Assembly (NCBI GenBank): GCA_037893225.1
Contig: JAZGUH010000322.1
Location: 186,001 to 250,000 of the forward strand
DNA length: 64,000 nucleotides
Reading direction: 5' to 3'
Origin: Hippasteria phrygiana
Taxonomy: Eukaryota > Echinodermata > Asteroidea > Valvatida > Goniasteridae
Of this stretch, positions 10,058 to 23,625 are shown piece after piece. Every line of letters begins with the position of its first letter. The stretch's first letter is position 1. The notes below the pieces were generated by a model that made no database searches, was not told where the DNA came from, and saw nothing but the letters and a program-made list of their open reading frames with translations. A program made the translations under genes and the position numbers.

Positions 10058-10199
10058 TGATTATACTTTTTAGGGGAATGATTATACTTTTTAGGGGAAT
10101 GATTATACTTTTTAGGGGAATGATTATACTTTTTAGGGGAATGATTATACTTTTTAGGGGGAATGATTATACTTTTTAGGGGAATGATTATACTTTTTA
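10052..10199 (+). repeat. 21-bp array 3 (7 copies)
   Basis: Standard 7-copy form with the extra G in the sixth copy, followed by an A-type spacer. Confidence 0.96.
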
Positions 10200-11511
10200 A
10201 AAAGTACAAATTATGCAACCTGTTTCAAACTAATGTCAAGTGCTCTTGAAATCTAAATTTAAAAATGGATACACTTCAAGTGAGCAGAGTATGTAGAAAA
10301 AATTAACCATGCTCAGATCCTCTGGTAATTTCACGCCAATTCAATGTACATGTACTGTAGCTGAATATTAATTTAGAAATGCTGCTAGAATATACAAGAA
10401 CATAATAAATTGGTTAGTACCAGTCATTTGATACATGTATAGCAACCCTAAGTAAATTTAGAATTACTCTTTTGAAATAAAAGAACATTGTAGTTGTGAT
10501 TGTTTTTGTAACTGAAACACATAATTATTATGGCTTTATTGTGATCCATACCGACCTGATTTGTTTGCTGAAACATGTAATTAAATAATCTTGATATATT
10601 AAACTTTATGTATGTGTTGCACAATTAATTTAGAAATCATCTTTCAAAATCAAAAAGTTGGCATGGGATTATTCCTTAATATTGGGGAATATTTAATACA
10701 AATAGTGGAAAACAATTAACTAATCAATTGCGAAAAGAAAAATATGAGAAAGAAACATATTAATTTCAAAAGTAAATGTCTGAAACGGACGTCTGTGATT
10801 AGGATGGAAATAGAGCATCTATATAGTATCTGTAGGCATGGACCAAAATCAGCTGGAGCATGTCTTGTCAACACAAAAGTATCACTCTAAAGACCACAAA
10901 CTAGCACTCAATATTCAAATTATGTTACACCTGCAATAATTACACATTCAGACGGGGTCCTATTTTGATATTTCAGCCTGATACATTGTATGACTTGACA
11001 AGATATTCTTTCAATCTTTTTTTAAAAATGTGTTTCAACATGCATCAAGCAAAAGATAAATCTGCGCAACAAGTACCTACATGTAGGTAAGAATTTAAAC
11101 TCAGGGTTCTAAAAATCAACAGTAAGTGGGTGAACAATCACCTTAAACTTGGGTTAACTTTTTTTTAAAACCACCCTGTAATTACCGTTATTCTGTCCCG
11201 CTTGTATTTATTTGTATGTGAATATTAGAGTAAAATGACAATTGATGGTAAATGAATTTTTTTTGGGGGGGGGGGATCTAGGTTTTTATGGTCGGTCGGG
11301 TTACGGTAAACAAATATTTTCTTCTTAGTCCTTTCTTGTTCAATAGACCCATGTACTGATGACGTTATCGTGTTGCATTATGGGAGCATTAGCAGGTCAT
11401 TTTTTACTTGAATACATTAATAGTCTTAATTGAATTACAATTGACAAAACCAAATATTGTAGTTTTGGGATACCCATTCCTGTCAAAAACTCTAAAGAGG
11501 AACAATTTTGA
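10200..11511. repeat. Spacer 3, haplotype A
   Basis: 1312 bp with all A markers and a T8-G11 tract. No gene seen. Confidence 0.96.
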
Positions 11512-13011
11512 GGGACCAAGAGCGTTTGGGGGACCAAGGGCGTTTGGGGGACCAAGCGCGTTTGGGGGACCAAGCGCGTTTGGGGGACCAAGCGCGTTTG
11601 GGGGACCAAGCGCGTTTGGGGGACCAAGGGCGTTTGGGGGACCAAGGGCGTTTGGGGGACCAAGGGCGTTTGGGGGACCAAGGGCGTTTGGGGGACCAAG
11701 GGCGTTTGCGGGACCAAGGGCGTTTGGGGGACCAAGGGCGTTTGGGGGACCAAGGGCGTTTGGGGGACCAAGGGCGTTTGGGGGACCAAGGGCGTTTGGG
11801 GGACCAAGGGCGTTTGGGGGACCAAGGGCGTTTGGGGGACCAAGGGCGTTTGGGGGACCAAGGGCGTTTGGGGGACCAAGGGCGTTTGGGGGACCAAGGG
11901 CGTTTGGGGGACCAAGGGCGTTTGGGGGACCAAGGGCGTTTGGGGGACCAAGGGCGTTTGGGGGACCAAGGGCGTTTGGGGGACCAAGGGCGTTTGGGGG
12001 ACCAAGCGCGTTTGGGGGACCAAGGGCGTTTGGGGGACCAAGCGCGTTTGGGGGACCAAGGGCGTTTGGGGGACCAAGGGCGTTTGGGGGACCAAGGGCG
12101 TTTGGGGGACCAAGCGCGTTTGGGGGACCAAGCGCGTTTGGGGGACCAAGGGCGTTTGGGGGACCAAGGGCGTTTGGGGGACCAAGGGCGTTTGGGGGAC
12201 CAAGGGCGTTTGGGGGACCAAGGGCGTTTGGGGGGACCAAGGGCGTTTGGGGGACCAAGCGCGTTTGGGGGACCAAGCGCGTTTGGGGGACCAAGCGCGT
12301 TTGGGGGACCAAGCGTGTTTGGGGGACCAAGGGCGTTTGGGGGACCAAGGGCGTTTGGGGGACGAAGCGCGTTTGGGGGACCAAGGGCGTTTGGGGGACC
12401 AAGGGCGTTTGGGGGACCAAGGGCGTTTGGGGGACCAAGGGCGTTTGGGGGACCAAGGGCGTTTGGGGGACCAAGCGCGTTTGGGGGACCAAGGGCGTTT
12501 GGGGGACCAAGCGCGTTTGGGGGACCAAGGGCGTTTGGGGGACCAAGCGCGTTTGGGGGACCAAGCGCGTTTGGGGGACCAAGCGCGTTTGGGGGACCAA
12601 GCGTGTTTGGGGGACCAAGGGCGTTTGGGGGACCAAGGGCGTTTGGGGGACGAAGCGCGTTTGGGGGACCAAGGGCGTTTGGGGGACCAAGGGCGTTTGG
12701 GGGACCAAGGGCGTTTGGGGGACCAAGGGCGTTTGGGGGACCAAGGGCGTTTGGGGGACCAAGGGCGTTTGGGGGACCAAGCGCGTTTGGGGGACCAAGG
12801 GCGTTTGGGGGACCAAGGGCGTTTGGGGGACCAAGGGCGTTTGGGGGACCAAGGGCGTTTGGGGGACCAAGGGCGTTTGGGGGACCAAGGGCGTTTGGGG
12901 GACCAAGGGCGTTTGGGGGACCAAGGGCGTTTGGGGGACCAAGGGCGTTTGGGGGACCAAGGGCGTTTGGGGGACCAAGGGCGTTTGGGGGACCAAGGGC
13001 GTTTGGGGGAC
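11512..13011 (+). repeat. 18-bp minisatellite array 4 (about 83 copies)
   Basis: Opens with the variant CCAAGAGCG, then one GGG-type and four GCG-type. A six-G slip near 12226-12231 changes phase by one base. After it, a 16-monomer block with the rare variants CCAAGCGTG (12311 and 12599) and GACGAAGCG (12361 and 12649) occurs twice, exactly 288 bp apart. Confidence 0.97.
12253..12828 (+). repeat. Secondary 288-bp repeat inside array 4 (about 2 copies)
   Basis: Two consecutive copies of a 16-monomer block of GCG-type, CGTG, GGG-type and GACGAAG monomers. The marker variants repeat at a 288-bp offset. The same block recurs in arrays 6, 7, 8 and 10 (288-bp offsets) and in array 5 (one monomer shorter). 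Confidence 0.85.
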
Positions 13012-13153
13012 TGATTATACTTTTTAGGGGAATGATTATACTTTTTAGGGGAATGATTATACTTTTTAGGGGAATGATTATACTTTTTAGGGGAATGATT
13101 ATACTTTTTAGGGGGAATGATTATACTTTTTAGGGGAATGATTATACTTTTTA
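13006..13153 (+). repeat. 21-bp array 4 (7 copies)
   Basis: Standard 7-copy form with the extra G in the sixth copy. Confidence 0.96.
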
Positions 13154-14467
13154 AAAAGTACAAATTATGCAACCTGTTTCAAACTAATGTCAAGTGCTCT
13201 TGAAATCTAAATTTAAAAATGGATACACTTCAAGTGAGCAGAGTATGTAGAAAAAATTAACCATGCTCAGATCCTCTGGTAATTTCACGCCAATTCAATG
13301 TACATGTACTGTAGCTGAATATTAATTTAGAAATGCTGCTAGAATATACAAGAACATAATAAATTGGTTAGTACCAGTCATTTGATACATGTATAGCAAC
13401 CCTAAGTAAATTTAGAATTACTCTTTTGAAATAAAAGAACATTGTAGTTGTGATTGTTTTTGTAACTGAAACACATAATTATTATGGCTTTATTGTGATC
13501 CATACCGACCTGATTTGTTTGCTGAAACATGTAATTAAATAATCTTGATATATTAAACTTTATGTATGTGTTGCACAATTAATTTAGAAATCATCTTTCA
13601 AAATCAAAAAGTTGGCATGGGATTATTCCTTAATATTGGGGAATATTTAATACAAATAGTGGAAAACAATTAACTAATCAATTGCGAAAAGAAAAATATG
13701 AGAAAGAAACATATTAATTTCAAAAGTAAATGTCTGAAACGGACGTCTGTGATTAGGATGGAAATAGAGCATCTATATAGTATCTGTAGGCATGGACCAA
13801 AATCAGCTGGAGCATGTCTTGTCAACACAAAAGTATCACTCTAAAGACCACAAACTAGCACTCAATATTCAAATTATGTTACACCTGCAATAATTACACA
13901 TTCAGACGGGGTCCTATTTTGATATTTCAGCCTGATACATTGTATGACTTGACAAGATATTCTTTCAATCTTTTTTTAAAAATGTGTTTCAACATGCATC
14001 AAGCAAAAGATAAATCTGCGCAACAAGTACCTACATGTAGGTAAGAATTTAAACTCAGGGTTCTAAAAATCAACAGTAAGTGGGTGAACAATCACCTTAA
14101 ACTTGGGTGAACTTTTTTTTAAAACCACCCTGTAATTACCGTTATTCTGTCCCGCTTGTATTTATTTGTATGTGAATATTAGAGTAAAATGACAATTGAT
14201 GGTAAATGAATTTTTTTTTGGGGGGGGGGGGATCTAGGTTTTTATGGTCGGTCGGGTTACGGTAAACAAATATTTTCTTCTTAGTCCTTTCTTGTTCAAT
14301 AGACCCATGTACTGATGACGTTATCGTGTTGCATTATGGGAGCATTAGCAGGTCATTTTTTACTTGAATACATTAATAGTCTTAATTGAATTACAATTGA
14401 CAAAACCAAATATTGTAGTTTTGGGATACCCATTCCTGTCAAAAACTCTAAAGAGGAACAATTTTGA
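13154..14467. repeat. Spacer 4, haplotype A
   Basis: 1314 bp with A markers. A private change (CTTGGGTGAAC instead of CTTGGGTTAAC) lies near 14103-14113. Confidence 0.96.
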
Positions 14468-16324
14468 GGGACCAAGAGCGTTTGGGGGACCAAGGGCGTT
14501 TGGGGGACCAAGCGCGTTTGGGGGACCAAGCGCGTTTGGGGGACCAAGCGCGTTTGGGGGACCAAGCGCGTTTGGGGGACCAAGGGCGTTTGGGGGACCA
14601 AGGGCGTTTGGGGGACCAAGGGCGTTTGGGGGACCAAGGGCGTTTGGGGGACCAAGGGCGTTTGGGGGACCAAGGGCGTTTGGGGGACCAAGGGCGTTTG
14701 GGGGACCAAGGGCGTTTGGGGGACCAAGGGCGTTTGGGGGACCAAGGGCGTTTGGGGACCAAGGGCGTTTGGGGGACCAAGGGCGTTTGGGGGACCAAGG
14801 GCGTTTGGGGGACCAAGGGCGTTTGGGGGACCAAGGGCGTTTGGGGGACCAAGGGCGTTTGGGGGACCAAGGGCGTTTGGGGGACCAAGGGCGTTTGGGG
14901 GACCAAGGGCGTTTGGGGGACCAAGCGCGTTTGGGGGACCAAGGGCGTTTGGGGGACCAAGCGCGTTTGGGGGACCAAGGGCGTTTGGGGGACCAAGGGC
15001 GTTTGGGGGACCAAGGGCGTTTGGGGGACCAAGCGCGTTTGGGGGACCAAGCGCGTTTGGGGGACCAAGGGCGTTTGGGGGACCAAGGGCGTTTGGGGGA
15101 CCAAGGGCGTTTGGGGGACCAAGGGCGTTTGGGGGACCAAGGGCGTTTGGGGGGACCAAGGGCGTTTGGGGGACCAAGCGCGTTTGGGGGACCAAGCGCG
15201 TTTGGGGGACCAAGCGCGTTTGGGGGACCAAGCGCGTTTGGGGGACCAAGCGTGTTTGGGGGACCAAGGGCGTTTGGGGGACCAAGGGCGTTTGGGGGAC
15301 GAAGCGCGTTTGGGGGACCAAGGGCGTTTGGGGGACCAAGGGCGTTTGGGGGACCAAGGGCGTTTGGGGGACCAAGGGCGTTTGGGGGACCAAGCGCGTT
15401 TGGGGGACCAAGGGCGTTTGGGGGACCAAGCGCGTTTGGGGGACCAAGGGCGTTTGGGGGACCAAGCGCGTTTGGGGGACCAAGCGCGTTTGGGGGACCA
15501 AGCGCGTTTGGGGGACCAAGCGTGTTTGGGGGACCAAGGGCGTTTGGGGACCAAGGGCGTTTGGGGGACGAAGCGCGTTTGGGGGACCAAGGGCGTTTGG
15601 GGGACCAAGGGCGTTTGGGGGACCAAGGGCGTTTGGGGGACCAAGGGCGTTTGGGGGACCAAGGGCGTTTGGGGGACCAAGGGCGTTTGGGGGACCAAGG
15701 GCGTTTGGGGGACCAAGGGCGTTTGGGGGACCAAGGGCGTTTGGGGGACCAAGGGCGTTTGGGGGACCAAGGGCGTTTGGGGGACCAAGGGCGTTTGGGG
15801 GACCAAGGGCGTTTGGGGGACCAAGGGCGTTTGGGGGACCAAGGGCGTTTGGGGGACCAAGGGCGTTTGGGGGACCAAGGGCGTTTGGGGGACCAAGGGC
15901 GTTTGGGGGACCAAGGGCGTTTGGGGGACCAAGCGCGTTTGGGGGACCAAGCGCGTTTGGGGGACCAAGGGCGTTTGGGGGACCAAGGGCGTTTGGGGGA
16001 CCAAGGGCGTTTGGGGGACCAAGGGCGTTTGGGGGACCAAGCGCGTTTGGGGGACCAAGCGCGTTTGGGGGACCAAGGGCGTTTGGGGGACCAAGGGCGT
16101 TTGGGGACCAAGCGCGTTTGGGGGACCAAGCGCGTTTGGGGGACCAAGGGCGTTTGGGGGACCAAGGGCGTTTGGGGGACCAAGCGCGTTTGGGGGACCA
16201 AGCGCGTTTGGGGGACCAAGCGCGTTTGGGGGACCAAGGGCGTTTGGGGGACCAAGCGCGTTTGGGGGACCAAGCGCGTTTGGGGGACCAAGCGCGTTTG
16301 GGGGACCAAGCGCGTTTGGGGGAC
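14468..16324 (+). repeat. 18-bp minisatellite array 5 (about 103 copies)
   Basis: Opens like arrays 4 and 7 (CCAAGAGCG, one GGG-type, four GCG-type). It has four-G slips near 14754, 15546 and 16103 and a six-G slip near 15149. The CCAAGCGTG variant occurs at about 15248 and 15518, 270 bp apart, so the secondary block here is 15 monomers. It ends in a GCG-rich tail, as do other arrays before 3-copy 21-mer blocks. Confidence 0.97.
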
Positions 16325-16381
16325 TGATTATACTTTTTAGGGGAATGATTATACTTTTTAGGGGAATGATTATACTTTTTA
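16319..16381 (+). repeat. 21-bp array 5 (3 copies)
   Basis: Exactly 63 bp, without the extra G of the 7-copy form. Followed by a B-type spacer. Confidence 0.96.
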
Positions 16382-17694
16382 AAAAGTACAAATTATGCAA
16401 CCTGTTTCAAACTAATGTCAAGTGCTCTTGAAATCTAAATTTAAAAATGGATACACTTCAAGTGAGCAGAGTATGTAGAAAAAATTAACCATGCTCAGAT
16501 CCTCTGGTAATTTCACGCCAATTCAATGTACATGTACTGTAGCTGAATATTAATTTAGAAATGCTGCTAGAATATACAAGAACATAATAAATTGGTTAGT
16601 ACCAGTCATTTGATACATGTATAGCAACCCTAAGTAAATTTAGAATTACTCTTTTGAAATAAAAGAACATTGTAGTTGTGATTGTTTTTGTAACTGAAAC
16701 ACATAATTATTATGGCTTTATTGTGATCCATAACCGACCTGATTTGTTTGCTGAAACATGTAATTAAATAATCTTGATATATTAAACTTTATGTATGTGT
16801 TGCACAATTAATTTAGAAATCATCTTTCAAAATCAAAAAGTTGGCATGGGATTATTCCTTAATATTGGGGAATATTTAATACAAATAGTGGAAAACAATT
16901 AACTAATCAATTGCGAAAAGAAAAATATGAGAAAGAAACATATTAATTTCAAAAGTAAATGTCTGAAACGGACGTCTGTGATTAGGATGGAAATAGAGCA
17001 TCTATATAGTATCTGTAGGCATGGACCAAAATCAGCTGGAGCATGTCTTGTCAACACAAAAGTATCACTCTAAAGACCACAAACTAGCACTCAATATTCA
17101 AATTATGTTACACCTGCAATAATTACACATTCAGACGGGGTCCTATTTTGATATTTCAGCCTGATACATTGTATGACTTGACAAGATATTCTTTCAATCT
17201 TTTTTTAAAAATGTGTTTCAACATGCATCAAGCAAAAGATAAATCTGCGCAACAAGTACCTACATGTAGGTAAGAATTTAAACTCAGGGTTCTAAAAATC
17301 AACAGTAAGTGGGTGAACAATCACCTTAAACTTGGGTTAACTTTTTTTTAAAACCACCCTGTAATTACCCGTTATTCTGTCCCGCTTGTATTTATTTGTA
17401 TGTAAATATTAGAGTAAAATGACAATTGATGGTAAATGAAATTTTTTTTGGGGGGGGGATCTAGGTTTTTATGGTCGGTCGGGTTACGGTAAACAAATAT
17501 TTTCTTCTTAGTCCTTTCTTGTTCAATAGACCCATGTACTGATGACGTTATCGTGTTGCATTATGGGAGCATTAGCAGGTCATTTTTTACTTGAATACAT
17601 TAATAGTCTTAATTGAATTACAATTGACAAAACCAAATATTGTAGTTTTGGGATACCCATTCCTGTCAAAAACTCTAAAGAGGAACAATTTTGA
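16382..17694. repeat. Spacer 5, haplotype B
   Basis: 1313 bp with all B markers. No gene seen. Confidence 0.96.
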
Positions 17695-19104
17695 GGGACC
17701 AAGGGCGTTTGGGGGACCAAGGGCGTTTGGGGGACCAAGGGCGTTTGGGGGACCAAGGGCGTTTGGGGGACCAAGGGCGTTTGGGGGACCAAGCGCGTTT
17801 GGGGGACCAAGGGCGTTTGGGGGAACAAGCGCGTTTGGGGGACCAAGCGCGTTTGGGGGACCAAGGGCGTTTGGGGGACCAAGGGCGTTTGGGGGACCAA
17901 GGGCGTTTGGGGGACCAAGGGCGTTTGGGGGACCAAGGGCGTTTGGGGGACCAAGGGCGTTTGGGGGACCAAGGGCGTTTGGGGGACCAAGGGCGTTTGG
18001 GGGACCAAGGGCGTTTGGGGGACCAAGGGCGTTTGGGGGACCAAGGGCGTTTGGGGGACCAAGGGCGTTTGGGGGACCAAGGGCGTTTGGGGGACCAAGG
18101 GCGTTTGGGGGACCAAGGGCGTTTGGGGGACCAAGCGCGTTTGGGGGACCAAGGGCGTTTGGGGGACCAAGGGCGTTTGGGGGACCAAGGGCGTTTGGGG
18201 GACCAAGCGCGTTTGGGGGACCAAGCGCGTTTGGGGGACCAAGGGCGTTTGGGGGACCAAGGGCGTTTGGGGGACCAAGGGCGTTTGGGGGACCAAGGGC
18301 GTTTGGGGGACCAAGGGCGTTTGGGGGGACCAAGGGCGTTTGGGGGACCAAGCGCGTTTGGGGGACCAAGCGCGTTTGGGGGACCAAGCGCGTTTGGGGG
18401 ACCAAGCGTGTTTGGGGGACCAAGGGCGTTTGGGGGACCAAGGGCGTTTGGGGGACGAAGCGCGTTTGGGGGACCAAGGGCGTTTGGGGGACCAAGGGCG
18501 TTTGGGGGACCAAGGGCGTTTGGGGGACCAAGGGCGTTTGGGGGACCAAGGGCGTTTGGGGGACCAAGCGCGTTTGGGGGACCAAGGGCGTTTGGGGGAC
18601 CAAGCGCGTTTGGGGGACCAAGGGCGTTTGGGGGACCAAGCGCGTTTGGGGGACCAAGCGCGTTTGGGGGACCAAGGGCGTTTGGGGGACCAAGCGCGTT
18701 TGGGGGACCAAGGGCGTTTGGGGGACCAAGGGCGTTTGGGGGACGAAGCGCGTTTGGGGGACCAAGGGCGTTTGGGGGACCAAGGGCGTTTGGGGGACCA
18801 AGGGCGTTTGGGGGACCAAGGGCGTTTGGGGGACCAAGGGCGTTTGGGGGACCAAGCGCGTTTGGGGGACCAAGGGCGTTTGGGGGACCAAGGGCGTTTG
18901 GGGGACCAAGGGCGTTTGGGGGACCAAGGGCGTTTGGGGGACCAAGGGCGTTTGGGGGACCAAGGGCGTTTGGGGGACCAAGGGCGTTTGGGGGACCAAG
19001 GGCGTTTGGGGGACCAAGGGCGTTTGGGGGACCAAGGGCGTTTGGGGGACCAAGGGCGTTTGGGGGACCAAGGGCGTTTGGGGGACCAAGGGCGTTTGGG
19101 GGAC
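17695..19104 (+). repeat. 18-bp minisatellite array 6 (about 78 copies)
   Basis: Opens with five GGG-type, one GCG-type, one GGG-type, then the GGGGAACAAGCGCG variant, the usual start after a B spacer. It has a six-G slip near 18323. GACGAAG variants at 18454 and 18742 are 288 bp apart. The second secondary block has lost its CGTG marker. Confidence 0.97.
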
Positions 19105-19246
19105 TGATTATACTTTTTAGGGGAATGATTATACTTTTTAGGGGAATGATTATACTTTTTAGGGGAATGATTATACTTTTTAGGGGAATGATTATACTTT
19201 TTAGGGGGAATGATTATACTTTTTAGGGGAATGATTATACTTTTTA
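19099..19246 (+). repeat. 21-bp array 6 (7 copies)
   Basis: Standard 7-copy form with the extra G in the sixth copy. Confidence 0.96.
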
Positions 19247-20558
19247 AAAAGTACAAATTATGCAACCTGTTTCAAACTAATGTCAAGTGCTCTTGAAATC
19301 TAAATTTAAAAATGGATACACTTCAAGTGAGCAGAGTATGTAGAAAAAATTAACCATGCTCAGATCCTCTGGTAATTTCACGCCAATTCAATGTACATGT
19401 ACTGTAGCTGAATATTAATTTAGAAATGCTGCTAGAATATACAAGAACATAATAAATTGGTTAGTACCAGTCATTTGATACATGTATAGCAACCCTAAGT
19501 AAATTTAGAATTACTCTTTTGAAATAAAAGAACATTGTAGTTGTGATTGTTTTTGTAACTGAAACACATAATTATTATGGCTTTATTGTGATCCATACCG
19601 ACCTGATTTGTTTGCTGAAACATGTAATTAAATAATCTTGATATATTAAACTTTATGTATGTGTTGCACAATTAATTTAGAAATCATCTTTCAAAATCAA
19701 AAAGTTGGCATGGGATTATTCCTTAATATTGGGGAATATTTAATACAAATAGTGGAAAACAATTAACTAATCAATTGCGAAAAGAAAAATATGAGAAAGA
19801 AACATATTAATTTCAAAAGTAAATGTCTCAAACGGACGTCTGTGATTAGGATGGAAATAGAGCATCTATATAGTATCTGTAGGCATGGACCAAAATCAGC
19901 TGGAGCATGTCTTGTCAACACAAAAGTATCACTCTAAAGACCACAAACTAGCACTCAATATTCAAATTATGTTACACCTGCAATAATTACACATTCAGAC
20001 GGGGTCCTATTTTGATATTTCAGCCTGATACATTGTATGACTTGACAAGATATTCTTTCAATCTTTTTTTAAAAATGTGTTTCAACATGCATCAAGCAAA
20101 AGATAAATCTGCGCAACAAGTACCTACATGTAGGTAAGAATTTAAACTCAGGGTTCTAAAAATCAACAGTAAGTGGGTGAACAATCACCTTAAACTTGGG
20201 TTAACTTTTTTTTTAAACCACCCTGTAATTACCGTTATTCTGTCCCGCTTGTATTTATTTGTATGTGAATATTAGAGTAAAATGACAATTGATGGTAAAT
20301 GAATTTTTTTGGGGGGGGGGGGATCTAGTTTTTTATGGTCGGTCGGGTTACGGTAAACAAATATTTTCTTCTTAGTCCTTTCTTGTTCAATAGACCCATG
20401 TACTGATGACGTTATCGTGTTGCATTATGGGAGCATTAGCAGGTCATTTTTTACTTGAATACATTAATAGTCTTAATTGAATTACAATTGACAAAACCAA
20501 ATATTGTAGTTTTGGGATACCCATTCCTGTCAAAAACTCTAAAGAGGAACAATTTTGA
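19247..20558. repeat. Spacer 6, haplotype A
   Basis: 1312 bp with A markers. Private changes are AATGTCTCAAACGG near 19826 and GATCTAGTTTTTTATGG near 20323. Confidence 0.96.
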
Positions 20559-22255
20559 GGGACCAAGAGCGTTTGGGGGACCAAGGGCGTTTGGGGGACC
20601 AAGCGCGTTTGGGGGACCAAGCGCGTTTGGGGGACCAAGCGCGTTTGGGGGACCAAGCGCGTTTGGGGGACCAAGGGCGTTTGGGGGACCAAGGGCGTTT
20701 GGGGGACCAAGGGCGTTTGGGGGACCAAGGGCGTTTGGGGGACCAAGGGCGTTTGGGGGACCAAGGGCGTTTGGGGGACCAAGGGCGTTTGGGGGACCAA
20801 GGGCGTTTGGGGGACCAAGGGCGTTTGGGGGACCAAGGGCGTTTGGGGGACCAAGGGCGTTTGGGGGACCAAGGGCGTTTGGGGGACCAAGGGCGTTTGG
20901 GGGACCAAGGGCGTTTGGGGGACCAAGGGCGTTTGGGGGACCAAGGGCGTTTGGGGGACCAAGGGCGTTTGGGGGACCAAGCGCGTTTGGGGGACCAAGC
21001 GCGTTTGGGGGACCAAGGGCGTTTGGGGGACCAAGGGCGTTTGGGGGACCAAGGGCGTTTGGGGGACCAAGGGCGTTTGGGGGACCAAGGTCGTTTGGGG
21101 GGACCAAGGGCGTTTGGGGGACCAAGCGCGTTTGGGGGACCAAGCGCGTTTGGGGGACCAAGCGCGTTTGGGGGACCAAGCGCGTTTGGGGGACCAAGCG
21201 CGTTTGGGGGACCAAGGGCGTTTGGGGGACCAAGGGCGTTTGGGGGACGAAGCGCGTTTGGGGGACCAAGGGCGTTTGGGGGACCAAGGGCGTTTGGGGG
21301 ACCAAGGGCGTTTGGGGGACCAAGGGCGTTTGGGGGACCAAGGGCGTTTGGGGGACCAAGCGCGTTTGGGGGACCAAGGGCGTTTGGGGGACCAAGCGCG
21401 TTTGGGGGACCAAGGGCGTTTGGGGGACCAAGCGCGTTTGGGGGACCAAGCGCGTTTGGGGGACCAAGCGCGTTTGGGGGACCAAGCGTGTTTGGGGGAC
21501 CAAGGGCGTTTGGGGGACCAAGGGCGTTTGGGGGACGAAGCGCGTTTGGGGGACCAAGGGCGTTTGGGGGACCAAGGGCGTTTGGGGGACCAAGGGCGTT
21601 TGGGGGACCAAGGGCGTTTGGGGGACCAAGGGCGTTTGGGGGACCAAGCGCGTTTGGGGGACCAAGGGCGTTTGGGGGACCAAGCGCGTTTGGGGGACCA
21701 AGGGCGTTTGGGGGACCAAGGGCGTTTGGGGGACCAAGGGCGTTTGGGGGACCAAGGGCGTTTGGGGGACCAAGGGCGTTTGGGGGACCAAGGGCGTTTG
21801 GGGGACCAAGGGCGTTTGGGGGACCAAGGGCGTTTGGGGGACCAAGGGCGTTTGGGGGACCAAGGGCGTTTGGGGGACCAAGGGCGTTTGGGGGACCAAG
21901 GGCGTTTGGGGGACCAAGGGCGTTTGGGGGACCAAGGGCGTTTGGGGGACCAAGCGCGTTTGGGGGACCAAGCGCGTTTGGGGGACCAAGGGCGTTTGGG
22001 GGACCAAGGGCGTTTGGGGACCAAGCGCGTTTGGGGGACCAAGCGCGTTTGGGGGACCAAGGGCGTTTGGGGGACCAAGGGCGTTTGGGGGACCAAGCGC
22101 GTTTGGGGGACCAAGCGCGTTTGGGGGACCAAGCGCGTTTGGGGGACCAAGGGCGTTTGGGGGACCAAGGGCGTTTGGGGGACCAAGCGCGTTTGGGGGA
22201 CCAAGCGCGTTTGGGGGACCAAGCGCGTTTGGGGGACCAAGCGCGTTTGGGGGAC
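20559..22255 (+). repeat. 18-bp minisatellite array 7 (about 94 copies)
   Basis: Opens CCAAGAGCG, one GGG-type, four GCG-type. It carries CCAAGGTCG just before a six-G slip (about 21089-21102), then two secondary blocks with GACGAAG at 21246 and 21534 (288 bp apart). A four-G slip near 22016 precedes a GCG-rich tail. Confidence 0.97.
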
Positions 22256-22312
22256 TGATTATACTTTTTAGGGGAATGATTATACTTTTTAGGGGAATGA
22301 TTATACTTTTTA
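22250..22312 (+). repeat. 21-bp array 7 (3 copies)
   Basis: Exactly 63 bp, no extra G, followed by a B-type spacer. Confidence 0.96.
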
Positions 22313-23625
22313 AAAAGTACAAATTATGCAACCTGTTTCAAACTAATGTCAAGTGCTCTTGAAATCTAAATTTAAAAATGGATACACTTCAAGTGAGCAG
22401 AGTATGTAGAAAAAATTAACCATGCTCAGATCCTCTGGTAATTTCACGCCAATTCAATGTACATGTACTGTAGCTGAATATTAATTTAGAAATGCTGCTA
22501 GAATATACAAGAACATAATAAATTGGTTAGTACCAGTCATTTGATACATGTATAGCAACCCTAAGTAAATTTAGAATTACTCTTTTGAAATAAAAGAACA
22601 TTGTAGTTGTGATTGTTTTTGTAACTGAAACACATAATTATTATGGCTTTATTGTGATCCATAACCGACCTGATTTGTTTGCTGAAACATGTAATTAAAT
22701 AATCTTGATATATTAAACTTTATGTATGTGTTGCACAATTAATTTAGAAATCATCTTTCAAAATCAAAAAGTTGGCATGGGATTATTCCTTAATATTGGG
22801 GAATATTTAATACAAATAGTGGAAAACAATTAACTAATCAATTGCGAAAAGAAAAATATGAGAAAGAAACATATTAATTTCAAAAGTAAATGTCTGAAAC
22901 GGACGTCTGTGATTAGGATGGAAATAGAGCATCTATATAGTATCTGTAGGCATGGACCAAAATCAGCTGGAGCATGTCTTGTCAACACAAAAGTATCACT
23001 CTAAAGACCACAAACTAGCACTCAATATTCAAATTATGTTACACCTGCAATAATTACACATTCAGACGGGGTCCTATTTTGATATTTCAGCCTGATACAT
23101 TGTATGACTTGACAAGATATTCTTTCAATCTTTTTTTAAAAATGTGTTTCAACATGCATCAAGCAAAAGATAAATCTGCGCAACAAGTACCTACATGTAG
23201 GTAAGAATTTAAACTCAGGGTTCTAAAAATCAACAGTAAGTGGGTGAACAATCACCTTAAACTTGGGTTAACTTTTTTTTAAAACCACCCTGTAATTACC
23301 CGTTATTCTGTCCCGCTTGTATTTATTTGTATGTAAATATTAGAGTAAAATGACAATTGATGGTAAATGAAATTTTTTTTGGGGGGGGGATCTAGGTTTT
23401 TATGGTCGGTCGGGTTACGGTAAACAAATATTTTCTTCTTAGTCCTTTCTTGTTCAATAGACCCATGTACTGATGACGTTATCGTGTTGCATTATGGGAG
23501 CATTAGCAGGTCATTTTTTACTTGAATACATTAATAGTCTTAATTGAATTACAATTGACAAAACCAAATATTGTAGTTTTGGGATACCCATTCCTGTCAA
23601 AAACTCTAAAGAGGAACAATTTTGA
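22313..23625. repeat. Spacer 7, haplotype B
   Basis: 1313 bp with all B markers. No gene seen. Confidence 0.96.
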